Positions 9,364 to 20,317 of a stretch of DNA of 64,000 nucleotides are shown here, piece after piece. Made by a program: the position numbers and the translations under genes. Position 1 is the stretch's first letter. Each line of letters begins with the position of its first letter. This DNA comes from Flectonema sp. DT1601. Its lineage: Eukaryota > Euglenozoa > Diplonemea > Diplonemida > Diplonemidae. The stretch is from assembly GCA_964019425.1 (NCBI GenBank), contig OZ025862.1:62001-126000 (forward strand), in the 5' to 3' direction. The notes below the pieces were generated by a model. The model was not told the origin of the DNA. It ran no database searches and saw only the letters and a list, made by a program, of their open reading frames with translations.

Positions 9364-10020
9364 TTACTGGTAGATTTTGTACAGCGGCATCTTCACTTCA
9401 GCGTAGTAGGCCTTCACGGCTGGGATGTTAGCAACCCTCTCCCTGTGTGCCATGATGTTCTTGAAACAGTCGAGACAGGTCAACGGCACTCCCTCCACGA
9501 ACCCAGATCTCAAGGGCTGCACAAGCGCAAAGGCCGCGACGTCAGCCATCGTCAGGTGATCACCCACCGCGTATCCGCTCTTCGACTTCGCCAGTTGTTC
9601 ATCGATCACCTTCAGCCACTTGTGTGTATCACCTCCCTCGGAGACCGCCTTCGAGCGGACCGCATCCCTTTCGGCCCCCTCCGCCATCTTGAACGAAGCA
9701 GAGATCGGTGCGAACATGTCCCCCAGCATGTCAACGAACTCATCAACTTCCAGGGCCAACAGCGCGTCCTCCGGGTACAGAGCCCGTCCCCCGAACTTCG
9801 AGATTTTACACGCGTACCTCAACTGCGACACGCTCTGTCCGAACACCCTGCCCCCGACGTGCAAAAGCGGAAGCTGCTTCGGCGCCACTTCGGCCTTCAT
9901 CTTTCCCCATTCCTCACCACCCAGTCGCTGGTCTTCGAACTTGATCCCTCCCAAGGTCAGCGCCAGCCTTGTTGGCTCAGCACGTCCTGGTAATGGAAAG
10001 TACACAACCTTGATGGACAT
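9364..10020 (-). CDS. Glutathione S-transferase, array copy 1
   Basis: 218 residues, the usual length for cytosolic GSTs of the sigma/mu/pi group. The N-terminal thioredoxin-fold domain starts MSIKVVYFPLPGRAEPTRLA with the expected catalytic Tyr at residue 7. It continues to the cis-Pro in KQLPLLH and the glutathione-binding QSVSQLRY (the QS-x-x-I/L-RY motif). The all-helical C-terminal domain includes the conserved N-cap-like YAVGDHLTMADVAAF. Likely reaction: conjugation of glutathione to electrophiles, or prostaglandin/peroxide isomerase-type activity in the cytosol. The start is the ATG at 10020; the frame upstream of it lacks an ATG. A strong tract ctctccctcgcag ends at 10062, 41 nt upstream, suggesting a trans-splice acceptor or a 5'-UTR intron. 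Ala variant near the C-terminus. Confidence 0.95.
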   Translation of the reverse strand: MSIKVVYFPLPGRAEPTRLALTLGGIKFEDQRLGGEEWGKMKAEVAPKQLPLLHVGGRVFGQSVSQLRYACKISKFGGRALYPEDALLALEVDEFVDMLGDMFAPISASFKMAEGAERDAVRSKAVSEGGDTHKWLKVIDEQLAKSKSGYAVGDHLTMADVAAFALVQPLRSGFVEGVPLTCLDCFKNIMAHRERVANIPAVKAYYAEVKMPLYKIYQ

Positions 10021-10959
10021 TTGTTTGGTGTGAAGGGATGGGTTTCTTTTAGATGAGATCACTGCGAGGGAGAGAAGGATTAAAAACAAGCAACATCAAC
10101 ATCAACATCAACAACACAACACACAATTGACTAAAAGAGCTTAACTAGGTCGCCGCAATCACTCGGGTTGGATGCGTCATCTCTATAAAATCACATTATT
10201 ATTCCGTCGTGGATGCCAAACTACCACTTGATTATTAATTACCCTCCCCACCTGTAAGGAATTTGTAAGTTGGGTGGGATCCTGTAGAAAAGGGACAAAA
10301 AATTAATAAATTATTTCACTACATTAAAAAATTTAAAAAAAACCAAATTCCAGTAGTGTCAGATGAACTCAAATCATCATGTCATCCAAAAACAAGAATA
10401 GCGAAAGCAAAATTTAGTTTGCGGCGCAAACCAGAGCAAGGGGAACAGTTTACTTACTGTTTTCTTTTTTCTTTTTTTTCTCTCTTTTGCATACTAGACC
10501 AAAACACCACGCAAAGACAGGGCTGCCTGGCTGGCTAGTCACAACGAGAGGAGAGGAAAATCGTCGAACTAGAAAACCGTCCGCCGGATGAAAAGAACTC
10601 AGCGAGGAGGGAGAGAGGAGTCATCCCAACCCCTGCTCGCTGTTCCGATGGAGGACTTAAAGAAGAAGGAGCTAAAGAAATAAGAAAAGCTCAAAAAGAA
10701 ATTAATAACAAAAATAAAGAAACGAATTTCCAACAAGAAATACAGAGCTCATCATCTCATCTGAAAACACCGCAGTCCCAAAAAAAAGTTGTGCATTCCT
10801 TGTTTTTGGATCACACAAGTTCAGAAGGGGGGTCAACAACGTAGAAAGAATCGATGAAGAGGAATTCAAACAAAACAGTAATCGGAAGAAGCATTAATCC
10901 AAGTCCTCCCCATTACTTGTCTACCTTATCATCCACGACTACCCAAAACTAATTAATAT

Positions 10960-11616
10960 TTACTGGTAGATTTTGTACAGCGGCATCTTCACTTCAGTGT
11001 AGTAGGCCTTCACGGCTGGGATGTTAGCAACCCTCTCCCTGTGTGCCATGATGTTCTTGAAACAGTCGAGACAGGTCAACGGCACTCCCTCCACGAACCC
11101 AGATCTCAAGGGCTGCACAAGCGCAAAGGCCGCGACGTCAGCCATCGTCAGGTGATCACCCACCGCGTATCCGCTCTTCGACTTCGCCAGTTGTTCATCG
11201 ATCACCTTCAGCCACTTGTGTGTATCACCTCCCTCGGAGACCGCCTTCGAGCGGACCGCATCCCTTTCGGCCCCCTCCGCCATCTTGAACGAAGCAGAGA
11301 TCGGTGCGAACATGTCCCCCAGCATGTCAACGAACTCATCAACTTCCAGGGCCAACAGCGCGTCCTCCGGGTACAGAGCCCGTCCCCCGAACTTCGAGAT
11401 TTTACACGCGTACCTCAACTGCGACACGCTCTGTCCGAACACCCTGCCCCCGACGTGCAAAAGCGGAAGCTGCTTCGGCGCCACTTCGGCCTTCATCTTT
11501 CCCCATTCCTCACCACCCAGTCGCTGGTCTTCGAACTTGATCCCTCCCAAGGTCAGCGCCAGCCTTGTTGGCTCAGCACGTCCTGGTAATGGAAAGTACA
11601 CAACCTTGATGGACAT
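10960..11616 (-). CDS. Glutathione S-transferase, array copy 2
   Basis: Protein identical to copy 1 except Thr for Ala in KAYYTEVKM. The acceptor-like tract (AG at 11658) has one change relative to the other units, gcgaaggagag on the plus strand. The upstream (ATCAAC)n has two units. This copy shares the T-tract form in its 3' flank with copy 4, marking it as the second member of the ancestral dimer. Confidence 0.95.
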   Translation of the reverse strand: MSIKVVYFPLPGRAEPTRLALTLGGIKFEDQRLGGEEWGKMKAEVAPKQLPLLHVGGRVFGQSVSQLRYACKISKFGGRALYPEDALLALEVDEFVDMLGDMFAPISASFKMAEGAERDAVRSKAVSEGGDTHKWLKVIDEQLAKSKSGYAVGDHLTMADVAAFALVQPLRSGFVEGVPLTCLDCFKNIMAHRERVANIPAVKAYYTEVKMPLYKIYQ

Positions 11617-12549
11617 TTGTTTGGTGTGAAGGGATGGGTTTCTTTTAGATGAGATCACTGCGAAGGAGAGAAGGATTAAAAACAAGCAACATCAACATCA
11701 ACAACACAACACACAATTGACTAAAAGAGCTTAACTAGGTCGCCGCAATCACTCGGGTTGGATACGTCATCTCTATAAAATCACATTATTATTCCGTCGT
11801 GGATGCCAAACTACCACTTGATTATTAGTTACCCTCCCCACCTGTAAGGAATTTGTAAGTTGGGTGGGATCCTGTAGAAAAGGGACAAAAAATTAATAAA
11901 TTATTTCACTACATTAAAAAATTTAAAAAAAACCAAATTCCAGTAGTGTCAGATGAACTCAAATCATAATTTCATCCAAAAACAAGAATAGCGAAAGCAA
12001 AATTTAGTTTGCGGCGCAAACCAGAGCAAGGGGAACAGTTTACTTACTGTTTTCTTTTTCTTTTTGTTTTTTCTCTTTTGCATACTAGACCAAAACACCA
12101 CGCAAAGACAGGGCTGCCTGGCTGGCTAGTCACAACGAGAGGAGAGGAAAATCGTCGAACTAGAAAACCGTCCGCCGGATGAAAAGAACTCAGCGAGGAG
12201 GGAGAGAGGAGTCATCCCAACCCCTGCTCGCTGTTCCGATGGAGGACTTAAAGAAGAAGGAGCTAAAGAAATAAGAAAAGCTCAAAAAGAAATTAATAAC
12301 AAAAATAAAGAAACGAATTTCCAACAAGAAATACAGAGCTCATCATCTCATCTGAAAACACCGCAGTCCCAAAAAAAAGTTGTGCATTCCTTGTTTTTGG
12401 ATCACACAAGTTCAGAAGGGGGTCAACAACGTAGAAAGAATCGATGAAGAGGAATTCAAACAAAACAGTAATCGGAAGAAGCATTAATCCAAGTCCTCCC
12501 CATTACTTGTCTACCTTATCATCCACGACTACCCAAAACTAATTAATAT

Positions 12550-13206
12550 TTACTGGTAGATTTTGTACAGCGGCATCTTCACTTCAGCGTAGTAGGCCTT
12601 CACGGCTGGGATGTTAGCAACCCTCTCCCTGTGTGCCATGATGTTCTTGAAACAGTCGAGACAGGTCAACGGCACTCCCTCCACGAACCCAGATCTCAAG
12701 GGCTGCACAAGCGCAAAGGCCGCGACGTCAGCCATCGTCAGGTGATCACCCACCGCGTATCCGCTCTTCGACTTCGCCAGTTGTTCATCGATCACCTTCA
12801 GCCACTTGTGTGTATCACCTCCCTCGGAGACCGCCTTCGAGCGGACCGCATCCCTTTCGGCCCCCTCCGCCATCTTGAACGAAGCAGAGATCGGTGCGAA
12901 CATGTCCCCCAGCATGTCAACGAACTCATCAACTTCCAGGGCCAACAGCGCGTCCTCCGGGTACAGAGCCCGTCCCCCGAACTTCGAGATTTTACACGCG
13001 TACCTCAACTGCGACACGCTCTGTCCGAACACCCTGCCCCCGACGTGCAAAAGCGGAAGCTGCTTCGGCGCCACTTCGGCCTTCATCTTTCCCCATTCCT
13101 CACCACCCAGTCGCTGGTCTTCGAACTTGATCCCTCCCAAGGTCAGCGCCAGCCTTGTTGGCTCAGCACGTCCTGGTAATGGAAAGTACACAACCTTGAT
13201 GGACAT
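12550..13206 (-). CDS. Glutathione S-transferase, array copy 3
   Basis: Protein identical to copy 1 (Ala variant). The upstream acceptor AG is at 13248. The (ATCAAC)n tract is longest here, with six units, placing 36 bases of hexamer in the presumed leader or intron. The 3' flank T-tract matches copy 1. Confidence 0.95.
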   Translation of the reverse strand: MSIKVVYFPLPGRAEPTRLALTLGGIKFEDQRLGGEEWGKMKAEVAPKQLPLLHVGGRVFGQSVSQLRYACKISKFGGRALYPEDALLALEVDEFVDMLGDMFAPISASFKMAEGAERDAVRSKAVSEGGDTHKWLKVIDEQLAKSKSGYAVGDHLTMADVAAFALVQPLRSGFVEGVPLTCLDCFKNIMAHRERVANIPAVKAYYAEVKMPLYKIYQ

Positions 13207-14162
13207 TTGTTTGGTGTGAAGGGATGGGTTTCTTTTAGATGAGATCACTGCGAGGGAGAGAAGGATTAAAAACAAGCAACATCAACATCAACATCAACAT
13301 CAACATCAACATCAACAACACAACACACAATTGACTAAAAGAGCTTAACTAGGTCGCCGCAATCACTCGGGTTGGATACGTCATCTCTATAAAATCACAT
13401 TATTATTCCGTCGTGGATGCCAAACTACCACTTGATTATTAGTTACCCTCCCCACCTGTAAGGAATTTGTAAGTTGGGTGGGATCCTGTAGAAAAGGGAC
13501 AAAAAATTAATAAATTATTTCACTACATTAAAAAATTTAAAAAAAACCAAATTCCAGTAGTGTCAGATGAACTCAAATCATAATTTCATCCAAAAACAAG
13601 AATAGCGAAAGCAAAATTTAGTTTGCGGCGCAAACCAGAGCAAGGGGAACAGTTTACTTACTGTTTTCTTTTTTCTTTTTTTTCTCTCTTTTGCATACTA
13701 GACCAAAACACCACGCAAAGACAGGGCTGCCTGGCTGGCTAGTCACAACGAGAGGAGAGGAAAATCGTCGAACTAAAAAATCGTTCGCCGGATGAAAAGA
13801 GCTCGACGAGGAGGGAGAGAGGAGTCATCCCAACCCCTGCTCGCTGTTCCGATGGAGGACTTAAAGAAGAAGGAGCTAAAGAAATAAGAAAAGCTCAAAA
13901 AGAAATTAATAACAAAAATAAAGAAACGAATTTCCAACAAGAAATACAGAGCTCATCATCTCATCTGAAAACACCGCAGTCCCAAAAAAAAGTTGTGCAT
14001 TCCTTGTTTTTGGATCACACAAGTTCAGAAGGGGGTCAACAACGTAGAAAGAATCGATGAAGAGGAATTCAAACAAAACAGTAATCGGAAGAAGCATTAA
14101 TCCAAGTCCTCCCCATTACTTGTCTACCTTATCATCCACGACTACCCAAAACTAATTAATAT

Positions 14163-14819
14163 TTACTGGTAGATTTTGTACAGCGGCATCTTCACTTCAG
14201 TGTAGTAGGCCTTCACGGCTGGGATGTTAGCAACCCTCTCCCTGTGTGCCATGATGTTCTTGAAACAGTCGAGACAGGTCAACGGCACTCCCTCCACGAA
14301 CCCAGATCTCAAGGGCTGCACAAGCGCAAAGGCCGCGACGTCAGCCATCGTCAGGTGATCACCCACCGCGTATCCGCTCTTCGACTTCGCCAGTTGTTCA
14401 TCGATCACCTTCAGCCACTTGTGTGTATCACCTCCCTCGGAGACCGCCTTCGAGCGGACCGCATCCCTTTCGGCCCCCTCCGCCATCTTGAACGAAGCAG
14501 AGATCGGTGCGAACATGTCCCCCAGCATGTCAACGAACTCATCAACTTCCAGGGCCAACAGCGCGTCCTCCGGGTACAGAGCCCGTCCCCCGAACTTCGA
14601 GATTTTACACGCGTACCTCAACTGCGACACGCTCTGTCCGAACACCCTGCCCCCGACGTGCAAAAGCGGAAGCTGCTTCGGCGCCACTTCGGCCTTCATC
14701 TTTCCCCATTCTTCACCACCCAGTCGCTGGTCTTCGAACTTGATCCCTCCCAAGGTCAGCGCCAGCCTTGTTGGCTCAGCACGTCCTGGTAATGGAAAGT
14801 ACACAACCTTGATGGACAT
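14163..14819 (-). CDS. Glutathione S-transferase, array copy 4
   Basis: Protein identical to copy 2 (Thr variant), with one silent change around 14711. It is the first copy in the direction of transcription. Upstream DNA is shared with the other units only to about 14983, so its distal promoter, if each copy has one, differs from theirs. The acceptor AG is at 14861 and the (ATCAAC)n tract has one unit. The plus-strand sequence acgtca near 14966 (TGACGT on the coding strand) is a CRE/AP-1-like core seen in copies 2-4 and changed to gcgtca in copy 1; a regulatory role is inference. Confidence 0.95.
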   Translation of the reverse strand: MSIKVVYFPLPGRAEPTRLALTLGGIKFEDQRLGGEEWGKMKAEVAPKQLPLLHVGGRVFGQSVSQLRYACKISKFGGRALYPEDALLALEVDEFVDMLGDMFAPISASFKMAEGAERDAVRSKAVSEGGDTHKWLKVIDEQLAKSKSGYAVGDHLTMADVAAFALVQPLRSGFVEGVPLTCLDCFKNIMAHRERVANIPAVKAYYTEVKMPLYKIYQ

Positions 14820-14983
14820 TTGTTTGGTGTGAAGGGATGGGTTTCTTTTAGATGAGATCACTGCGAGGGAGAGAAGGATTAAAAACAAGCAACATCAACA
14901 ACACAACACAACACACAATTGACTAAAAGAGCTTAACTAGGTCGCCGCAATCACTCGGGTTGGATACGTCATCTCTATAAACA

Positions 14984-15700
14984 ACAAAACATCTCCTTCT
15001 TGCATTTTCCTGTGAATCACCCAACCTGTCTAAATAATAAATTAGCAATAAATTAAAAACATACACAAATATCACTGTTTTGCAAATAAAGAGGGAATTC
15101 TTTTTTTTTTTTTTTTTGGGAAGTATGGTGGGAGGGGAAAAAAAAAAAAAGTGACCAGGGGGAGGGTTTCAGGGGAAATATCAAACTTCATCAGAAAAGG
15201 GGAAGTAGCACATGATGATCTAAACAGGGAACGTCACAACCGTCCACAACTATAAAAAGTGCCCCCTTTTTTTTTTTTTTTTATAATTTTTTTTTTTTTT
15301 TTTTTTTTTTCCACGCGCACTCCGTCTCTTCTGGGTGGGGGGGTTCAAAACACAATTCCGTTCACTCGGCAGGGGGGTGAAACTTTGACAATGTAAAAAC
15401 AGTAACAACTTTTAAGGTATTAAAAAACACAAAATTAATATAAAGTACTTGACTGAAAATAATAGTTGTAATTGTTAATCTGTTCTGTTCACTCGGCAGG
15501 GGGGGAATTTTTAATAAAAATAAATAGGGGGAAAAGAATAAAAGAATAAAAAAAAAATAAAGCGAAAAAAAAAATTTAGAAAATCAATAAGAAAAAATCA
15601 GAAAATCGAAAGGAGAGGAATTGATGTAAAGCAAAAACTGAAGAGGTGGGGAGTCGGGAAACAGTAAGTAAATTTAAAAAAAAAAAAAATTTAAAAAAAA
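14984..15700. other. Homopolymer-rich intergenic DNA
   Basis: Long A and T runs and no gene. A short direct repeat, gttcactcggcagggggg, occurs at about 15358 and again at about 15487, roughly 130 bp apart. Confidence 0.7.
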
Positions 15701-16692
15701 AAGGAAAAAGTAATCAGCATGCCCTTCTTTCCCTATCGCTCTGTCTTGAAATGCGTTGGATTTCAAAATATTTGTGTTTTTGTTTTTTCGCTTTTGCACT
15801 ATCTTAATTTTTTCTTTTTTTTTTTTTTGTACTTTTTTTTTTTTTTTCTCTTTGTTCTCCTGTCCGTTATATTCGATTCGCGAAAGATTTCCGCCGCTTT
15901 TTTTGTTTTTTTTTTTTTTTTTCCAAAAAAAAAAAAAAAAAAAGGCAAGAGAGCAACACAGCTAACAGAGACTTACTTTGTGGCGGAAATGCGAAGCACA
16001 CACAAGCAGATTACCTCATAATCATGCAAAACGTGCTTATTTCACCCCATTCAAAAAACCATCCGAAAAAAAAAAAACTAACTAAAAAAACAAACAAACC
16101 AAGATAACAATAAGCTAAATATGTGGGAGTCGACAAAGGGAAGCATTTTTCTCTCTTTTTTTTTTTTTTTTTTTGCACTTGGGTGGGGGGTTTGCTGACC
16201 TCTCCCTTCACGTGATACATCCACAGCGCACATTTTTTTATTTTTTCACCTCCTCCCTCCCTTCCCAAAAAAACGAACAGCTGAATAACAAGCGCGGAAG
16301 TATGTGTATTGAGCGCTGGGTTTTTTTTTTTTTTTTTTTTCGTTTGAAAGTATCCTGTGAAAGGATAATTTCTGGACCGGTCGCAAAAAAAAAAAAAAAA
16401 AACCAAAAAAAACTTTGCGTTGACCTGTCACGACGGTGATGCTATAAATTTATATTTTCTTTCCTTCTCCTTGGAGTAGCGCAGATGCGAGGGGTTTTTT
16501 TTTTTTTTTTTTTTTTTTTGTTTGTTTTTTTTAGTACAAATGTTGCTTTTGGTCATTCCCTACTTCCTAAGGCTCGTAACCATCCTGAACACCTAACTGG
16601 GGGGGTCTTGTCTTCAGGAATCGAAAAATGATACCAATTTCAAGACACACCCGACGTACAAAGGCGGGGCTGGGGGAGAGGGTCGGCATAGG

Positions 16693-16745
<53 letters not shown>

Positions 16746-17654
16746 TTATTTCACACCTCTCCGTTTCATTTTTTTTTTTTTTTTTTTCAACCTCCCAGAA
16801 CTTCACGGCTTTGGCTAGAATACTCATATCAACATTCTTTAATATTATTCCCCTTTCCAGATTTTTTTTTTTTTTATTTTTTTTTTTTTTTTCAGTATTC
16901 TTTTTTTCTTCTCTTTGTGGATACCAAACAGATACGTTCCTGACGCTGTAGTTACCGCACTCAGTCCACCAGAACAACTTCGATCAGAAAAAAAAAAAAA
17001 AAAAAAAAAAAAAGGAAGAAAAAAAGAATCCGGAGGAGAGGTAGGGGAGCAGTCACTTTTGGGTAACAAAACTTAATCTTTCTTCCCTTTTTATTATTAA
17101 TATTGTTTTTTTTTTTTTTTTTTTTTGTTTTTTTTTTTGAAAAGACCGACAACAACGACAACAACAACAAAAAAAAATATGGATAGCATTTTAACAAGTA
17201 AGAAAAATTTTTGAAAAAAAAAAAAAAAAAAAAAGAAAAGAAACCTCAGTTTCGTCGCACTTCTTTTTTTTCTTTTTTTTTTTCCCATCACTGGAGGCAC
17301 CAACTGAATGAAGAGCATCCTCCAGGCCACAGCTGTCCAATAAAAATATTCATCTGCAGTTCCTTTTATTTGTATTTTAAAAGCAATAATTTTATTTATT
17401 TTATTCTATTCTTTTTTTTTTTTTTTCGTTCTTTTTTTTCTTTTTCTTAAAAAGTTTTCGTTCCTGGAGCCGACACACTTTGTGATGATAGAAAGCAAAA
17501 AAAAAAGAAAAGGGGGGAAAAATGTTTTTTTTTGGGAGTGAAAAAAAAAAAAATAAATAAAAGGGGAAAAAAATTAAAAAAATTATTGGTTTTCTGATTG
17601 TTTATTTTATTTTATTTTATTTTTTCATTTTTTTTGTTTTTGTTTTTAGCCATT
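15700..17654 (-). other. Homopolymer-rich DNA with possible short minus-strand exons
   Basis: A and T runs of 10-50 nt are separated by islands of mixed composition. Several islands give protein-like minus-strand text: GIILKNVDMSILAKAVKFWEV (about 16795-16858), AFVRRVCLEIGIIFRFLKTR (about 16605-16665), SDRSCSGGLSAVTTASGTYL (about 16930-16987), LEDALHSVGASSDGK (about 17286-17330). A donor-like gtaagt occurs on the minus strand near 15975. I could not join them into one frame with confident splice sites, and no family is recognisable. The right end (about 17450-17654) is probably 3'-UTR of the gene starting at 19827. Confidence 0.25.
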
Positions 17655-18643
17655 TTAACTCTTCTGAGCACCACGACCTGCCTGCTGGGCTTGAGCCTGT
17701 TGGGCCTGGTGAGCAGCTGGGTTTGCGTATGCATAGTTAGAGTACCTGTTTTGTTAATTACGTAAAACAAATGCTCAACGACAGCCGTGACACTTCACTT
17801 CTCAGTAACAAACAACACATACGATGAAAGCGGAAGTCCTGAAGTCGCCTGAGTAGACGCGGTACCGGCAGCAACACCCGGAGTGGCGCCTGGGGCCTGT
17901 CCTGGCTGGGCACCTGGTTGCTGGCTCTGAGAGTTACCCCACTGTCTGTTGTTGTAATATTCTTCGGCACCACCGGCTCCAGCACCAGCACCAGCTCCGT
18001 AACCACCTGCTCCTCCTGCGTACATGAACTGCGGGTATGAGTAGTATGGGTAGGACGGGTACTGGTAAGCAGCAGCACCAGCTCCTCTTCCTCCCCACAT
18101 GTATGCCTGTGGTGGCCATCCAGGGTAGCTTCCTGCGTATGGGCTCATAAACTGACTGTACTGTGGGTAACCTGCCTGTCCCATCTGAGCAGCAGCAGGT
18201 CTGTTAGTAGTTGGCTGTCCAGCAGGGGCGGCCACACCTGGAGCGGCTGGCTTGTTCTGCTGGTTTGGCTTTTGCTGTTTTTTTTTTTTAATTATTTTCG
18301 TAATTCTTCGAGAGAACCGTGAGAGACAGAAAAGTATGCCAAAGTACACACCTGTTGGTACTGGCTTCTTCCTTTACCTTCATTGCTTCTTCCCTGTGGG
18401 CTGGATCCTCCGTGCTTCTTTCCACCTCCACCACTGCCCCCTCCACCAATGTATCCGTTTGGTCTCATAAATAGTGGAGAGTTAGTACCGTCGTGTACAG
18501 GTCCGCCTTGGCTGTTGTTTTAGTTATTTGAGTCATCTTGCAAAGTTAAGATTTAAAACAAAAACAAGCAATCACATACGCAGCTGTTCCAAACGCGTTT
18601 CTGTTAACCAACGATGAGGCAATCGCCGATGGGACCTGAACTG

Positions 18644-18710
<67 letters not shown>

Positions 18711-19827
18711 CTGCTGAACTGCTGGTGGCTTTGAAACTTCTTTGCCCACTGTTTTTTTTTTTTTTTTTGGATTTGTTTTTTTGATTTAAACCACCAGAAT
18801 ACCCAAACAAGTACTCCCTACTGATACAAAATAACGACATACCTCCAGGGGTTCCCCAATTAGATCTATCATAACTAGACCCAAGTGGCATAGAAGGCAT
18901 TGCCGTAGTTGAAGGAGTTGTTGATTGCAGAGTAGCGGCTGGCATGCTGGTAGTAGTCGGTTGAGCGACAGTAGCAGATGGCATCTGACCACGTTGAAGA
19001 AGTGATGCGGCTGGTGATGTCTTAACTGGGGCAGTTGTAGTGGCAGAAGGTGGTTGAATGACGTTTTGCTGAACTGCACGCTGAGGTGTTGCAGTTTGAT
19101 GCTCAGAAATTGGAGATCCTTCAATGCTCTCAGCCCAGGATCCGGTGGTAAACGCATCCGGTTGAACTGGTTTCTGAACAGGAGTAGCAACACCACTGAA
19201 GCTGAAAGCAGCACGTCCAGTAGAAGCACCTTCTGGGAGAACAACATCAACGGATTGGGAGCTGAATTTCTGGAAAGCTTCCGCAGATTCGTTAGTCGAA
19301 GGAGCCGCGGTACTCAACTTTGCGCTGATCGCGTGGTAGTCACCCTTCTTAACAGTCGCGTTGTCAGCCAGTTCAAAGGCAGACTTTGGCGCCTTCTTTG
19401 GCTCTGGCTGCTTCTTTGACTTGTTGTTCTTCTTCTTCTTGTCAGCCTTTGGAGCTGCGACTGGAGCAGGAGTTGATTCAGCTACAGGAGCAGGAGCTGG
19501 TGTTGCTTCAACTGCAGCTGGCTTTGGCTGAGCTGGCTGCTTTACTGGAGTTGGGGCTGCCTGCTGCTTTGGCATTTCCGGCTTCTTGTTCTTTCCACCA
19601 ACCTTATCAGCCCATGACACTCCCTGCATGACTGCTGCTGGCTTGAAGTTCTTGTTCACGGTGATGCTTGGTCCTTCAGGTGCCTTTGGTTTTTCTTCCT
19701 TCTTTGGCGGGGCTCTCTTTCCGGCATTTCCGGTGGTTGCCTTGTTAACTCCTCCAGACTTCTGTAAAGGTTTCTTTGCGTTTCCAGGTGTTGGCCCTCT
19801 GGCCACCTCCGTTGACTCTCTTGCCAT
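17655..19827 (-). CDS. Five-exon polyQ/low-complexity protein, possibly RNA-granule associated
   Basis: Exons at 19827-18843, 18748-18580, 18511-18352, 18274-17823 and 17745-17655; introns of 94, 68, 77 and 77 nt have GTATGT or GTGTGT donors and CAG acceptors. The joined frame is exactly 619 codons (618 residues), which supports the model. The N-terminal third is Lys/Pro/Ala-rich (KKEEKPKAPEGP, Ala-Pro repeats, a KKKKNNKSKK cluster). Exon 2 carries about 23 consecutive Gln. Exons 3-4 are Gly/Tyr/Pro-rich (YIGGGGSGGGGKK, YPYYSYPQFMYAGG) and the end is Gln/Ala-rich (HQAQQAQAQQAGRGAQKS). No folded domain is visible. Such composition is typical of RNA-granule or translation-associated scaffolds (ataxin-2, UBAP2L/Lingerer types), but that is inference. 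The sequence caactacag ending at 19897 is an acceptor-like site 70 nt upstream of the ATG. Confidence 0.85.
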
Positions 19828-20317
19828 TTTTATTAAGCTAGTTTTGATGATACGAGGATGAAGAGAAGCGATTTCCGGGGGGGGATGGGTTCTTTCCTGT
19901 AGTTGAATTAGAATAAAAAACAATTTTTTTTTTCAATGCTGAGGAGAGAGAGAAAAAAAGAGAAAAACCAACCCTCCTAAGTTTATCGCATAACTGGTCC
20001 TCCTGTTGTTGTTGTTGTTTTTTTAAAATAGTTTGCCTGTTTTTTTTTTTAAACTACATGTCAATGAAGGAAAAGAAAAAAAGAAGAAAGAAGAAGGAAA
20101 AAAAAAAAAAAAAAAAAAAAAAAAAGGAAACGAGCATAACCATCAGTTGGTTTATTTGTTTTCTTTTGAAAAGAAACAATAACCAGATACTAAGAATGAG
20201 AAACACAAAATAAATTATGATGTTTTTTTTTTTTTAATGTTTCCCGTAACAATCACACCAAAATGAACACTTAAATATCAAGTCAATTGTTGCCTCAGTT
20301 GAATTTGTGAGGTGGAC
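19828..20317. other. Intergenic
   Basis: Holds the leader of the polyQ gene and a long A run (about 20098-20125). No other gene seen. Confidence 0.7.

Larger units (their letters stand above)
8606..14983 (-). repeat. Four-unit tandem array, one GST gene per unit
   Basis: Units start at the shared ttccgtcgtggatgcc at 8606, 10202, 11792 and 13406, giving periods of 1596, 1590 and 1614 bp; the last unit ends near 14983 after ctctataaa. Units are about 99% alike, including the non-coding 3' flank. Two markers alternate along the array: Ala versus Thr near the GST C-terminus (KAYYAEV in units 1 and 3, KAYYTEV in units 2 and 4), and the T-tract layout after cttactgttttc (two forms in the same 1,3/2,4 pattern). 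An (ATCAAC)n tract upstream of each gene has 3, 2, 6 and 1 copies. Unit 4 has extra private changes near 13775-13810. Confidence 0.95.

Noticed and set aside
9445-14832. Plus-strand open frames of 182, 137 and 78 codons in each GST unit
   Set aside because: They lie exactly antisense to the GST coding sequence, are identical in all copies for that reason, and have unlikely composition (His/Arg/Pro-rich). They are shadows of a GC-rich gene.
15719-17450. Open frames dominated by poly-Phe and poly-Lys
   Set aside because: They run through A or T homopolymers and have no domain content. Similar frames across the window were dropped for the same reason.
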